From the NCBI GenBank assembly GCA_021805685.1, contig JAJZET010000235.1:11516-75515 (forward strand): a DNA stretch of 64,000 nt. The letters run 5' to 3'. This document shows, one piece after another, positions 30,330-40,566 of the stretch (its first letter is position 1; every line of letters starts with the position of its first letter). The translations under genes and the position numbers were made by a program. Under the pieces are notes generated by a model that saw only the letters and a list, made by a program, of their open reading frames with translations, did not search any database and was not told the origin of the DNA. Source of the DNA: Pseudomonadota bacterium (GTDB taxonomy: Bacteria; Pseudomonadota; Gammaproteobacteria; Xanthomonadales; Rhodanobacteraceae).

Positions 30330-30380
30330 GCCTTCGGCACTCCGCCGCCTGGGGAAGCCCGCCGCGAGGCGGGCTTTTTC

Positions 30381-30400
30381 TTTGCTTTGCTTTGCTTTGC
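30381..30400. repeat. Simple-sequence repeat (TTTGC)x4
   Basis: TTTGCTTTGCTTTGCTTTGC, followed by TTTTGC, downstream of the csp terminator. Confidence 0.95.
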
Positions 30401-30403
30401 TTT

Positions 30404-30455
30404 TGCGATCGTCCTTGATCGCGAGAATCAAACGAGCGGCCATCCGTAGCCGCAC
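30404..30455. repeat. REP-like twin-hairpin repeat, copy A
   Basis: GCGATCGTCCTTGATCGCGAGAATCAAACGAGCGGCCATCCGTAGCCGCACT; near-identical to copy at 45172. Confidence 0.85.
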
Positions 30456-30470
30456 TCTGTCAGCACGGCC

Positions 30471-30527
30471 TGGCGATCATCCCCGACCAGGGCAATCAAG
30501 CGGACGGCCGTCTCCATGGCCGCACTA
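30471..30527. repeat. REP-like repeat, copy B (diverged)
   Basis: GGCGATCATCCCCGACCAGGGCAATCAAGCGGACGGCCGTCTCCATGGCCGCACTA; same layout as copies A and C. Confidence 0.7.
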
Positions 30528-30533
30528 CTAGCT

Positions 30534-32594
30534 TCAGTCCAGCAACCCGTGGCTGCGCAACAGCGCCTCCGGCTCGGGCTTGCGGCCGCGGAAGGCGACG
30601 AAGCTTTCCAGCGCAGGGCGGCTGGCGCCCACCGCGAGCACCTCGCGGCGGAAGCGTGCGCCGGTGTCGGGATCGATCACGCTGCCGCCCCGCTTCGCCG
30701 CGTCCTCGAACGCGCCGAACGCGTCGGCGCTGAGCAGTTCGGCCCACAGGTAGCTGTAGTAGCCCGCCGCGTAGCCGCCCGCGAAGACGTGCGAGAACGC
30801 ATGCGGAAAGCGCTGCCAGGCCGGCGGATGCAGCACCGCCACCTGCTTGCGCGCCTGCTCCAGCACGGCCAGCGCGCGCGCGCCCTCGGCGGGGTCGTAG
30901 CCGAGGTGCAGGCTGAAGTCGAACAGCGCGAATTCGAGCTGGCGCACCAGGAACAGGCCGGCGTGGAAATGCCGCGCGGCGAGCATGCGCTGGAACAGCT
31001 CCTCCGGCAGCTTCGCGCCGGTCTGCCAGTGGCGCGCGAACAGGTCCAGCGCCTCGCGGTTCCAACCGAAGTTCTCCATGAACTGGCTGGGCAGCTCCAC
31101 CGCGTCCCACTCCACGCCGTCGATGCCGCCGATCGAGGGCAGCGCGATCTCGGTGAGCAGGTGATGCAGGCCGTGGCCAAACTCGTGGAACAGCGTGAGC
31201 ACGTCGTCGTGCGTCAGCAGCGCGGGCCGGCCCTCGGTGGGCGGCGCGAAGTTGCAGGTGAGGAAGGCCACCGGCAACTGCTTCGCCTCGCCGTCATCGA
31301 AGCGCGCGCGGCACACGTCCATCCATGCACCGCCACGCTTGCCATTGCGCGCGTAGAGGTCGACGTAGGCACCGGCGAAAACGCGACCGTCGGCATCCAT
31401 CACGTCGTAGTAGCGCACGTCGGAGTGCCATACATCGACGCCGTCGCGGGCGGCGAGCGTGATGCCGTAGAGCTTGCGCACGATCGCCCATAGCCCGTCG
31501 ATCACCGCGGGCAGCGGGAAGTACGGCTTGAGCTGCTCCTCGTCCAGCGCATAGTTCTTCTGGCGCAGCTTTTCGGAGGCATAGCCCAAGTCCCAGGATT
31601 CGAGGTTGTCGAGCTTGAGCTCGTCGTGCGCGAACTGGCGCAGCGTGGCCAGCTCGCGCTGAGCCACCGGTTTCGCACGCGTGGCGAGGTCGTGCAGGAA
31701 CTCCATCACCTCGGCGGGCGAACCGGCCATCTTGGTGGCCAGCGATTCCTCCGCCGCATTGGCGAAGCCAAGCAACTGCGCCGCCTCATGGCGCAGCGCC
31801 ATGATCTGCTCGATGCGCGCGGAGTTGTCGTACCTGCCGGCATGCGGACCCTGGTCGGAGGCACGCGTCTGGTAGGCCCAGTACACGCGCTCGCGCAGGC
31901 CACGGTTGTCGGCATAGGTGAGCACCGCCTGCACGCTGGGCTGCTTGAGCGTGACCAGGTAGCCGTCCAGGTCCTGGTCCTTGGCGTACTGGCGCAGCAC
32001 GGCCAAGCCGGATTCCGGGATGCCGGCGAGGTCGCGCTCGTCGGTGACGTGCTCGTGCCAGGCGTCGGTGGCGTCCAGCACCGCGTTGGAGAACTCGGTG
32101 GAAAGCCTGGACAACTCCACGCCGATCTCGCGGAAGCGGGTACGCGCGGGTTCCTCCAGCGACACACCGGAAAGCTTGAAGTCGCGCAGCGCGTGCTCGA
32201 CCAGCGCGCGCCCGGGCCGCGACAGCGCGGCGAAGTCCGGCGCATCGGCCACCGCCTGCACGGCGGCATAGAGATCGCGGTTCTGGCCCTGCGCGATGGC
32301 GTGCTCGGTGAGCTTTTCCTCGGCCGGGCCATAGGCTTCGCGCAGTGCGGAGCTGTCGGCGACCGCATGCAGGTGCGACACCGGCGCCCAGGCGCGGGCG
32401 AGGCGCTGGCCCTGGCGTTCCTGCGCCAGCATCACGTGCGCGAAATCGCGCGGCGCAGCGGGGGCGGTGAGCGCGGCGATCGCCGTATCGTCATCGGCGA
32501 GGATGGCATCGATGGCCGGCGCGATGTGTTCGGGCCGGATGCGGGAAAAGGCCGGCAGCGTGTCGTCGGCCAGCAGCGGATTGTCGTGGTTCAT
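30534..32594 (-). CDS. prlC: Oligopeptidase A (M3 metallopeptidase)
   Basis: LFHEFGHGLHHLLTE (HExxH), MNHDNPLLADDTLPAFSRIRPEHIAPAI. Confidence 0.95.
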   Translation of the reverse strand: MNHDNPLLADDTLPAFSRIRPEHIAPAIDAILADDDTAIAALTAPAAPRDFAHVMLAQERQGQRLARAWAPVSHLHAVADSSALREAYGPAEEKLTEHAIAQGQNRDLYAAVQAVADAPDFAALSRPGRALVEHALRDFKLSGVSLEEPARTRFREIGVELSRLSTEFSNAVLDATDAWHEHVTDERDLAGIPESGLAVLRQYAKDQDLDGYLVTLKQPSVQAVLTYADNRGLRERVYWAYQTRASDQGPHAGRYDNSARIEQIMALRHEAAQLLGFANAAEESLATKMAGSPAEVMEFLHDLATRAKPVAQRELATLRQFAHDELKLDNLESWDLGYASEKLRQKNYALDEEQLKPYFPLPAVIDGLWAIVRKLYGITLAARDGVDVWHSDVRYYDVMDADGRVFAGAYVDLYARNGKRGGAWMDVCRARFDDGEAKQLPVAFLTCNFAPPTEGRPALLTHDDVLTLFHEFGHGLHHLLTEIALPSIGGIDGVEWDAVELPSQFMENFGWNREALDLFARHWQTGAKLPEELFQRMLAARHFHAGLFLVRQLEFALFDFSLHLGYDPAEGARALAVLEQARKQVAVLHPPAWQRFPHAFSHVFAGGYAAGYYSYLWAELLSADAFGAFEDAAKRGGSVIDPDTGARFRREVLAVGASRPALESFVAFRGRKPEPEALLRSHGLLD

Positions 32595-32694
32595 GGGCGG
32601 CTCCTTGTCGCCGGAAGCGTGGCGAGCACCCGCATCGAAATCAAGGGCAGCCGGCTCGATTCCATCCTCACCGCAACGGCGTAGCATCGGCGCC

Positions 32695-34419
32695 ATGCAG
32701 CCACCCGACCTGGCCGACCTGATCCGCCGCAGCACGATCTTCGCGCATCTCGACGATGCGAAGATCGCCATGCTGGAACGGCGGATGCAGTGGCTGTGCC
32801 TGCCCGGCGGGCAATACCTGTTCAAGGCGGACGAGCCGTCCGATGCGCTGTATCTGCTGCGCAGCGGCAGCCTGGGCGTGTTCGACGGCCCCACCAACCT
32901 GATGCACCAGCTTTCCGCCGGCGACTGCGTGGGCGAAATCAGCCTGCTGTCGGGCGGCAACCACCATCTCTCGGTGCGTGCACTGCGCGATTGCGAGCTG
33001 CTGCGGCTGGATGCCGCCGCCTTCGAGGCGCTGGTCGAGCACCACCCGACCACGATGCTGGCGGTGGCGCGTACCGCCACCCTGCGCCTGCTGCAGAACA
33101 CCCGCCGCATACCCTCGCCCAACCGCCCGCGGACCTTCGCCCTGCTGCCGGTGGATGCCGGCGTACCGGCCCGTGCGTTGGCACAGCAACTGGCCACCGC
33201 GTTGCAGGAACTCGGCAGCTGCATGGTCGTGGATGCCGAGCTGGGCAAGGATCGCGGCAGCGACTGGTTCGCCGAGCGCGAAGCCTGGGCGCAGTTCGTG
33301 ATCTACCTGGACGACACCGGCGACCCGGTATGGCGGCGGCGCTGCCTGCGCCAGGCCGACGTGCTGTTGCTGCCGGTCTTGGCAAGCCAGGCGGCCCGCG
33401 CCTGGCCAGAGGCCGAGCCGATCCACCCCGCACGGGCCTGGCATCGTCCGCGCCACCTGCTGCTGCTGCACGAGGGACGCCCGATCCGGCCTGGCCTGGC
33501 GCAACAATGGCTGGCGCAGTTCGGCGGCGCGCTGGCGCACCACCATGTCCGCGATGCGCGCGACATTCCACGCGTGGCGCGGCTGATCGCCGGTTATGGC
33601 CGCGGCCTGGTGCTCGCCGGCGGCGGCGCACGCGGGTTGGCCCACCTCGGTGCGATCCGGGCGCTGCGCGATGCCGGGGAGCCATTCGACGCCATCGGCG
33701 GCACCAGCATCGGTGCGATCATCGCGGCCGGCGTGGCCAGCGACTGGGACACCAGCACCATGCTGCGCCGCTATTTCGACGCTTTCGTGCGCCGCCGACC
33801 GTTGTCGGATTGGACGCTGCCACTGGTGGCGCTGACCCGCGGCGCACGCACCAGCCGCATGCTGCGCGAATCCTTCGGCGACATCGGCATCGAGGACCTG
33901 CCGAAGCCGTTCTTCTGCGTCTCCACCAACCTTTCCGGCGCACCGCGGGCAGTGCATCGGCACGGCCCGCTGTGGCTGTGGCTGCGCGCCTCCAGCGCCA
34001 TCCCCGGCGTGTTGCCGCCGGTGCTGCACCATGGCGAGGTGCACGTGGACGGTGCGCTGGTGGACAACCTGCCCACCGACGTGATGGTGGCCGACGGGAT
34101 TGCGCATATCACCGCCGTGAGCATCCACGGCGAATTCGCCCGGCACGCCGCCGACACCGAAGAAGTGGCCACCCCGCCATGGTGGCGCCTGCTGCTGGAG
34201 CAGCGTCGCGGTCCACGCTGGCCGGGCCTGGTTTCCACCCTGGCCCGCGCCACCATGGTCAACAGCGGGGAGACCAGCGAGCTCTGTCGCGCGCTGGCGC
34301 ACCGGCTGATCACGCCGTCGCTGGAACACGTGGGACTGCTGGACTGGAAGGCCTGGCGCCGTGCGGTGGATGCCGGCTACCGCGCCACCCTGCGCGCGCT
34401 GGAGGCCGAGCGCGGCTGA
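32695..34419 (+). CDS. Cyclic-nucleotide-binding-domain patatin-like phospholipase (NTE type)
   Basis: cNMP-binding-like N-terminus (LRSGSLGVFDGPTNLMHQLSAGDCVGEISLLSGG), GLVLAGGGARGLAHLG, GGTSIGAI, VDGALVDN. Confidence 0.92.
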   Translation: MQPPDLADLIRRSTIFAHLDDAKIAMLERRMQWLCLPGGQYLFKADEPSDALYLLRSGSLGVFDGPTNLMHQLSAGDCVGEISLLSGGNHHLSVRALRDCELLRLDAAAFEALVEHHPTTMLAVARTATLRLLQNTRRIPSPNRPRTFALLPVDAGVPARALAQQLATALQELGSCMVVDAELGKDRGSDWFAEREAWAQFVIYLDDTGDPVWRRRCLRQADVLLLPVLASQAARAWPEAEPIHPARAWHRPRHLLLLHEGRPIRPGLAQQWLAQFGGALAHHHVRDARDIPRVARLIAGYGRGLVLAGGGARGLAHLGAIRALRDAGEPFDAIGGTSIGAIIAAGVASDWDTSTMLRRYFDAFVRRRPLSDWTLPLVALTRGARTSRMLRESFGDIGIEDLPKPFFCVSTNLSGAPRAVHRHGPLWLWLRASSAIPGVLPPVLHHGEVHVDGALVDNLPTDVMVADGIAHITAVSIHGEFARHAADTEEVATPPWWRLLLEQRRGPRWPGLVSTLARATMVNSGETSELCRALAHRLITPSLEHVGLLDWKAWRRAVDAGYRATLRALEAERG

Positions 34420-34441
34420 GCGCGGCCGCTAGAATGTCCGC

Positions 34442-34972
34442 ATGAAGCCCTTGCGCACCTACCGCGGCATCGCTCCCGCCCTCGGCGAACGCGTCTATCT
34501 CGATCCTGCCGCCACCGTGATCGGCGACGTGGTGCTGGGCGACGACGTGTCGGTCTGGCCCGGCGCGGTGCTGCGCGGCGACGTGAACCACATCCGCGTG
34601 GGCGCGCGCACCAACATCCAGGACGGCGCCATCGTCCATGTGGCGCATGCCGGCCCCTACGGCCCCGGCTATCCCTGCCTGATCGGCGCCGACGTCACCA
34701 TCGGCCATGCCGCGGTGGTGCACGCGTGCACCATCGAGGACGGCTGCCTGATCGGCATGCATGCCAGCGTGCTCGACGGCGCGGTGGTGAAGAAGCACGG
34801 CTTCGTCGGCGCGGGCGCGTTGATCCCGCCGGGCAAGGTGGTGGGCGAGCGCGAGCTGTGGCTGGGCAATCCGGCGAAGCGGGTGCGCGTGCTCAGCGAC
34901 GCGCAGGTGGACCAACTGATGTATTCCGCCGCGCACTACGTGCGGGTCAAGGACGACTACCTCGCCGGTTGA
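34442..34972 (+). CDS. Gamma-carbonic-anhydrase-like hexapeptide-repeat protein (YrdA family)
   Basis: VIGDVVLGDDVSVWPGAVLRGDVNHIRVGARTNIQDGAIVHV...TIGHAAVVHACTIED. Confidence 0.95.
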   Translation: MKPLRTYRGIAPALGERVYLDPAATVIGDVVLGDDVSVWPGAVLRGDVNHIRVGARTNIQDGAIVHVAHAGPYGPGYPCLIGADVTIGHAAVVHACTIEDGCLIGMHASVLDGAVVKKHGFVGAGALIPPGKVVGERELWLGNPAKRVRVLSDAQVDQLMYSAAHYVRVKDDYLAG

Positions 34973-35216
34973 ATACCCTCGCTCCGGCGCATCCGGCTGG
35001 CGCCGCCATCACGGCGGCTTTCACGACGCGCGCGCGGCCCGGCAGCGCACACCAGGGACCGGAGAACCACCGGGCCCGACCGGGCGAGACGGACGAAGCG
35101 CGAGGGGATGGCGCCCCCTTGCCCGACCGGACCCCGGCCGCGACCGTCCCGCAAGGACGACCGCGACCAGGGCGGCGAAATGGCGATGCATCCGCCTGGC
35201 GCGATGACCCGCGGAC

Positions 35217-36962
35217 CTACCAGAACACCGGTACGTCGCCCTGATACGGCGAGCCGTCCGGACGGCTGAACCAGTACACCGCGTTCTGCCCGTCCGGGCA
35301 GCCCTTGCCGGTGGTGTACGCGGTCACCGCACCGGACGCCGAGGCCACGTCGGCGCGATAGCAACCGCCCAGCGTGTCGCGATAGCCGAAGGTCTGCGAA
35401 CTGGCCTGGCCGGTGTGGCCGGTGAAGCTGCCGCTGGCGCTGAAGTCCAGCGTGTCGGCGCTGTTCACCGTATCTGCCAGCTTGTCCGCAAACAGCGTGA
35501 AGCCGGCGAAGCCCATCGCGCGATGCAGCCGGTAACCCTGGTTCACCGTGGTGGCGACGGTCGCGCTGCCGTCCGCGGCGACCTGCTGGTCGTAGTCGAG
35601 GTGGAAGGGATAGCGCAGGTGTTGCGCGTACGACCAGCCGTCACTGCTGCGGCTCGTGCCATCCATCGAGGTGAGCTGGTCGGTGACCTGCCGGTAGGTG
35701 CTGCTGTCTATGGTGAAGTGCTGCGTGTCGGCGAAGCCCACGGTCTGTTCCACCGTATTCCGCACGCGGCCGTGCGCGGTGTCGACATAGCCCTCGATGG
35801 TGAAGTGGCGCGAGAGCGTGGTCGTGATGTCGCCGTTGCCGCTGCCGTCCAGCGTGCTGGCGATGGTCGGCACGGGCGCCTGGCCGACCAGGGTGTTGCG
35901 CGTCACGCGGCCGGTGACCTGCCTGCTGCGGCCGTCCTGGTACACCAGCAGGGTCGCCGCGGTGGAAAAGTAGTTGCTGGCCCCGGCCACGCTGACGGCC
36001 ACCGTGTGCTGCGCGCCGTCGCTGAGCACACCCGCGAACGGACTGAGGTCGACGCGGTAAGGCATGAAGTTCAGCGTCTGCACGCCGGTGACCGGCCGCC
36101 AAAGGTAAGGGTCGATGCCGCCGGTGTAGATCCACGGGTAGACCGGCGCCACGCCGGCGGGCTGGCCGTCGATGCTCACCTCGGCCTCGCGGAAATTGCC
36201 GCCGCCGCACTCCTGGACCTGGCCGGCGTACTGGTCGGGCACGCAGGTGTACCAGAACTCATCGGCGTTCTGGCTCTGCGCGAACACGTCGAGGTAGGCA
36301 TGCACCACGTTACGCGGCAAGGTCAGCGTTTTCGACAACGTGTCGGTGGACGTGGACAGGTTGGTGACGTTGCCTACCGGGTCGCTGCCCAGCGGGATCA
36401 CCTGGTTGGCCACGTGCGGCGCGGGCGCGAGCGCGGAGGCAGGGTAGAACAGCAGCCTGGCGCTGCCGTGGATCACGCCGGTGTAGGTGCCATCGACCAG
36501 GTTCCACAGGATCGCCTGGCCCTGGCCGGCATTGCGGAACAACGCGCTGTAATCGGTGAGGTCGCGCTCCACGTGCCAGCTTGGCGCCACCGTGGACGAC
36601 GGCTCCTCGGTGGTGCCGAAAAACAGGTTCACGCCGGCCAGCCAGATCGAACCGGTACGGTCGAACTGGCGGCCCGCGGTCACCGAGAAGTCCGCCTCCA
36701 GCACCACCTTGGCCCAGTGCGTGCCGCAACCGGAGGGCGGCGCGTAGCTGTAGGGACGCGTGCCGAAATCGTTGAACACGTCGTCCTGGAACAGCTGCAC
36801 CACGCACGGCTTGCCCGGCGGGCGTGGCACCGCCGGGTTGGCGGTGGTCACATTGGTCGAACCGACCGGACTGCCGCCGGCTCCGGCGGCGAAGGCATTG
36901 CAGGCAAACCACGACAGCCCGGCGATGGCCAGGCCGCGACTCAACATCCCCATGCGCACCAT
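35217..36962 (-). CDS. Secreted PNGase A-type peptide N-glycanase
   Basis: Signal peptide; PCVVQLFQDDVF, WAKVVLEADFSVTAGRQFDRTGSIWLAGVNLFFGTTEEPS, WHVERDLTDYSALF. Confidence 0.8.
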   Translation of the reverse strand: MVRMGMLSRGLAIAGLSWFACNAFAAGAGGSPVGSTNVTTANPAVPRPPGKPCVVQLFQDDVFNDFGTRPYSYAPPSGCGTHWAKVVLEADFSVTAGRQFDRTGSIWLAGVNLFFGTTEEPSSTVAPSWHVERDLTDYSALFRNAGQGQAILWNLVDGTYTGVIHGSARLLFYPASALAPAPHVANQVIPLGSDPVGNVTNLSTSTDTLSKTLTLPRNVVHAYLDVFAQSQNADEFWYTCVPDQYAGQVQECGGGNFREAEVSIDGQPAGVAPVYPWIYTGGIDPYLWRPVTGVQTLNFMPYRVDLSPFAGVLSDGAQHTVAVSVAGASNYFSTAATLLVYQDGRSRQVTGRVTRNTLVGQAPVPTIASTLDGSGNGDITTTLSRHFTIEGYVDTAHGRVRNTVEQTVGFADTQHFTIDSSTYRQVTDQLTSMDGTSRSSDGWSYAQHLRYPFHLDYDQQVAADGSATVATTVNQGYRLHRAMGFAGFTLFADKLADTVNSADTLDFSASGSFTGHTGQASSQTFGYRDTLGGCYRADVASASGAVTAYTTGKGCPDGQNAVYWFSRPDGSPYQGDVPVFW

Positions 36963-37098
36963 GCGTTTTCCCCTCGCGTCGTGGGCCCGCCAGCGACCTG
37001 CGGCTGGTCGCCTCGAGACGCTGGAGCGGGCCCGGTCATCCCCCTGTACGGCGGATGCTGGCACCGGCATTTTTAGACGGGGTCAAATGCCCGCGCGC

Positions 37099-37929
37099 TC
37101 AGCTCACCGTACGCAGCGCCTGGTAGACCGGCTCGGTGTCCGGACGCCGGCCATGCCACAGCTCGAACGCCTCGGCCGCCTGTTCCACCAGCATGCCAAG
37201 GCCATCCCAGGCGCGGTGCGCGCCGGCCGCTTCCGCCCACGCGACGAAGTCGATCGCCGCGGCGCCGTAGGCGAGGTCGTAGCAGAGCGCGCGTGCCCCG
37301 ACCAGCGACATCGGCAACTTCAGTGTGCCGCCCAGCACGCCGGCCGAAGTGGCGTTGAGGATCAGGTCGTAGCTGCCGAGGTCGGCCAGGTCGTCCCAAT
37401 AGCGGGTGTGCACGCGCGCCGGCTCGCCGATGGCGTCGGCCAGCGCATCGGCGGCTTCCGGCGTGCGATTGACGATGGTGAGCGTCTGCACGCCCGCGTC
37501 CAGCAACGACCACGCCGCGGCACGCGCCGCGCCACCGGCGCCCAGCAGCAGCGCGTCGCGGCCGCGCAGGTCCACGCCATGTCGCTCGGTAAGGTCGCGC
37601 ACCAGGCCGGCACCGTCGCTGTTGTGCGCGGCAAGCCGGCCGTCGGGCAGGCGGGTGAGCACGTTCGCCGTGCCGGCGCGTCGGGCCGCTTCGCTGCGCT
37701 CGTCCGCCAGTGCGAACGCCGCCCCCTTGTGCGGCAGCGTGACGTTGGCGCCAATGCCGCCCGCGGCGAAGAAAGCGTGTACCGCCTCGGCAAAGGCCGC
37801 TGGCGCCGCATCGATGGCGCGGTACTCCAGCACGATACCGAACTGCCGGGCGAAATCCTGGTGGATGCGTGGCGACAGCGAATGGGCGACCGGATGGCCG
37901 AACACGGCGAACGGGGAAGGCTGGCTCAT
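37099..37929 (-). CDS. aroE: Shikimate dehydrogenase
   Basis: [59 protein letters not shown]. Confidence 0.96.
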   Translation of the reverse strand: MSQPSPFAVFGHPVAHSLSPRIHQDFARQFGIVLEYRAIDAAPAAFAEAVHAFFAAGGIGANVTLPHKGAAFALADERSEAARRAGTANVLTRLPDGRLAAHNSDGAGLVRDLTERHGVDLRGRDALLLGAGGAARAAAWSLLDAGVQTLTIVNRTPEAADALADAIGEPARVHTRYWDDLADLGSYDLILNATSAGVLGGTLKLPMSLVGARALCYDLAYGAAAIDFVAWAEAAGAHRAWDGLGMLVEQAAEAFELWHGRRPDTEPVYQALRTVS

Positions 37930-38045
37930 GCGTTGCTCCTGGAAAGGAGCGGCCATTGTAAGAGTGCGGGTCGCTTTTCCGTGGCGTCGCAACCGGTGAG
38001 ATGCGGCCTCCGCATGCTTCGTCCATCGCCCGCGAGGAAGCCGCC

Positions 38046-38282
38046 ATGCGCATCACCACCATCGACCACCGCCGCCACGAACGCCTGCTGGCCATCGCCC
38101 TGCTGTGGCTCGTGATCGGCGCCGCGTTGCTGGCAACCACCCTGGTACCGGCGCACACCACGTTGCTGGGCTGGGCGCCGCTGGTATGGCTGCTGGCGGC
38201 GCCACTGGCGCTGCTGCTGATCCTCGAACCGGGCTTGCCATGTGCACTGCTCATGCCGCGTCGCACACGGCGGCGCTGCTGA
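38046..38282 (+). CDS. Small membrane protein, hypothetical
   Basis: 78 aa, two hydrophobic segments. Confidence 0.4.
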   Translation: MRITTIDHRRHERLLAIALLWLVIGAALLATTLVPAHTTLLGWAPLVWLLAAPLALLLILEPGLPCALLMPRRTRRRC

Positions 38283-38343
38283 TTACGACTTTCCATCTGG
38301 CAGTGGAAGGGCTCGTCGCCGCAGGGAAGCGGCGATGTTCGCC

Positions 38344-39828
38344 TCAATGGCTGACGCCTTGCCGCTTGCGTTCCATCCGGCGCAGGAATTCGCGCATCAC
38401 GCGAAGGTACAGCTCGTCGCCCAGGTGTTCATCCTCGACGCCGGCGTCGATCGACGGGTTGTCGTTCACCTCGATCACCACCGGCTTGTCGCCCACCCGC
38501 TTGATGTCGACGCCATAGAGGCCGTTGCCCACGGCCTGCGTGGCCTTGAGCGCGAGCTTCACCACGTCGGCCGGAGCCTTCTCGATGGGCAGGGTTTCCG
38601 ATTCGCCGGTCTTCGATGCGCCCTTTGCGCCATGGTTGTAGATCTGCCAGTGGCCGCGCGACATGAAGTACTTGCAGGCGTACAACGGGTCGCCGTTGAG
38701 CACGCCGATACGCCAGTCGAACTCGGTGTAGACGAACTCCTGCGCCAGCAGCAGCGCGCTGTGCTGGAACAGTTCCGCGGTGGCCTTGGCGAGCGCAGCC
38801 TCGTCCTCCACCTTCACCACGCCGCGCGAGAACGAGCCGTCGGGAATCTTCAGCACCAGCGGGTAGCCGAGTTTTGCGGCGACCTCCTTCAGGCCCTTCG
38901 CATCGTCGCGGTAGAGGATCTCGGTGCGCGGCACCGCCAGCTTGCGCGACACCATCAGGTCGTTGAGAAAGATCTTGTTCGTGCAACGCAGGATCGACGT
39001 CGGATCGTCGATCACCACCATGCCTTCCTTCTCCGCGCGATGGGCGAAACGGTAGGTGTGATTGTCGCTGGCGGTGGTTTCGCGGATGAACAGACCGTCG
39101 TATTCGGCGAGGCGCTGGTAGTCGTTCTTGCCGATGGGATCGACCTCGATGCCCAGCTCCTTGCCGGCGGCAATGAACTTGTTTTGTGCCCGCTTGTTCG
39201 ACGGCGGCATCGCCTCGTTCGGATCGACCAGCATGGCGACGTCGTAGCGGAACTGCCGGCGCGCCTTGGGCTTGCGCCAGAGCTTCTTGCTGAAGCGGTC
39301 GAGCTCCTCGGCGAAGGCGTCTTCCTGCGCGTCGTCCAGCGTATACAGGCCTACCGGCTTGATCGCGCTGATCTGCCACACGCGGTCGCGCTCGAACTCG
39401 ATGCGCAGCAACGGGCAGGGGAACATTTCGAACACCTGTCGCGCCAGGTCCTGCAGCGCCGGCAACGAGGTCTGCCCGAAGTACACCAGGATGCCGAAGT
39501 CGGTGGTGTCACGTCCGCCCGCCGGCAGGAAGCGGGTCAGCTTGGCGCTGAGGTCCTCGATCTCCAGGCCGTACAGCGAGCGACGGCGCAGGTCGTTCAC
39601 CGTACGCACCGACGGCATCACCTTGTGGCCCCGCGCCTCGGCCAGCAGCGAGACGTAGTAGCCGGTGCCGAGGTATTTGTAGCTGCGGCAGAGGTTGATG
39701 ACGTGGGTGCGCTCGTCGTCGACGCCGACGGCCTCGCGCAGGTAATCCGCGGCGGTGACCACGTCCGCAGACGGGTAATAGACGCCCCAGTCGGAGGCTT
39801 TCTCGACCACGATGACCAGACGGGCCAT
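38344..39828 (-). CDS. RimK-like ATP-grasp ligase with N-terminal RimK-associated domain
   Basis: MARLVIVVEKASDWGVYYPSADVVTAADYL...VPRTEILYRDDAKGLKEVAAKLGYPLVLKIPDGSFSRGVVKVED, VIEVNDNPSIDAGVED. Confidence 0.92.
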   Translation of the reverse strand: MARLVIVVEKASDWGVYYPSADVVTAADYLREAVGVDDERTHVINLCRSYKYLGTGYYVSLLAEARGHKVMPSVRTVNDLRRRSLYGLEIEDLSAKLTRFLPAGGRDTTDFGILVYFGQTSLPALQDLARQVFEMFPCPLLRIEFERDRVWQISAIKPVGLYTLDDAQEDAFAEELDRFSKKLWRKPKARRQFRYDVAMLVDPNEAMPPSNKRAQNKFIAAGKELGIEVDPIGKNDYQRLAEYDGLFIRETTASDNHTYRFAHRAEKEGMVVIDDPTSILRCTNKIFLNDLMVSRKLAVPRTEILYRDDAKGLKEVAAKLGYPLVLKIPDGSFSRGVVKVEDEAALAKATAELFQHSALLLAQEFVYTEFDWRIGVLNGDPLYACKYFMSRGHWQIYNHGAKGASKTGESETLPIEKAPADVVKLALKATQAVGNGLYGVDIKRVGDKPVVIEVNDNPSIDAGVEDEHLGDELYLRVMREFLRRMERKRQGVSH

Positions 39829-40034
39829 GTCACCACTCAGACGCTCGATTGTGGATCCGCCCCGCATGCAGGGCGGCGGGAGGCGCGCAGTGTCGCACAG
39901 CGTGGCCACGTCCCGGAGCGCGGCACTGAATCCCCGCTAAGCGGCGACGCCAGCGCGATTGCCGCGCCCGACGCCCCGCACTACAGTCCGCCCGGTTTGC
40001 GCCGCGCGCGTCCGATAAGAAGGAATCCATCGCC

Positions 40035-40496
40035 ATGCCGCCAGCCAACGTGCGCGTCCGCTCCGCCGAACTTTCCGATCTCGATGACCTGGTCGCGCTG
40101 GAGGAACAGAGTTTCACCAGCGACCGGCTGAGCCGCGCGCAATTCCGCCGCCATCTCGACAGCGAAAGCGCCAAGGTGCTGGTGGCCAGCACCGGCCCGC
40201 ACCGCTTCCTCGGCACCGCGGTGATGTTCTTCCGCAAGCGCAGCGGCGTGGCGCGGCTGTATTCCATTGCCACCCACCGTGCCGCGCGCGGCCAGGGCGT
40301 GGGCTCGGCGCTGCTCGACGCGGTCGAACAGCTCGCCCGTCGGCGTCGTTGCCGCGCGCTGCGGCTGGAAGTGCGCGCCGACAATGCCGGCGCGATCCGC
40401 CTCTACGAGCGCCTGGGCTACCGCCGGCTGGCTGCGCTCGCGAAGTACTATGAGGACGGCGCGGACGGCTGGCGCTACGAGAAAGTGTTGGGGTGA
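40035..40496 (+). CDS. GNAT-family N-acetyltransferase (RimI-like)
   Basis: VRSAELSDLDDLVALEEQSF, YSIATHRAARGQGVGSALLDAVE, NAGAIRLYERLGYRR. Confidence 0.92.
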   Translation: MPPANVRVRSAELSDLDDLVALEEQSFTSDRLSRAQFRRHLDSESAKVLVASTGPHRFLGTAVMFFRKRSGVARLYSIATHRAARGQGVGSALLDAVEQLARRRRCRALRLEVRADNAGAIRLYERLGYRRLAALAKYYEDGADGWRYEKVLG

Positions 40497-40566
40497 TCCA
40501 ATCTGCCGCGTCGGGCGTTGGCATCCTGCTGGCCCGCCGGCTCGGCAAGCAACGGCGAGGCCTGCC

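Noticed and set aside
32668-34329. 553-aa ORF antisense to the patatin gene
   Set aside because: Shadow ORF; patatin/cNMP motifs on the plus strand are complete
38316-38335. TCGCCGC-agggaa-GCGGCGA hairpin
   Set aside because: Ordinary terminator position after the RimK-like gene
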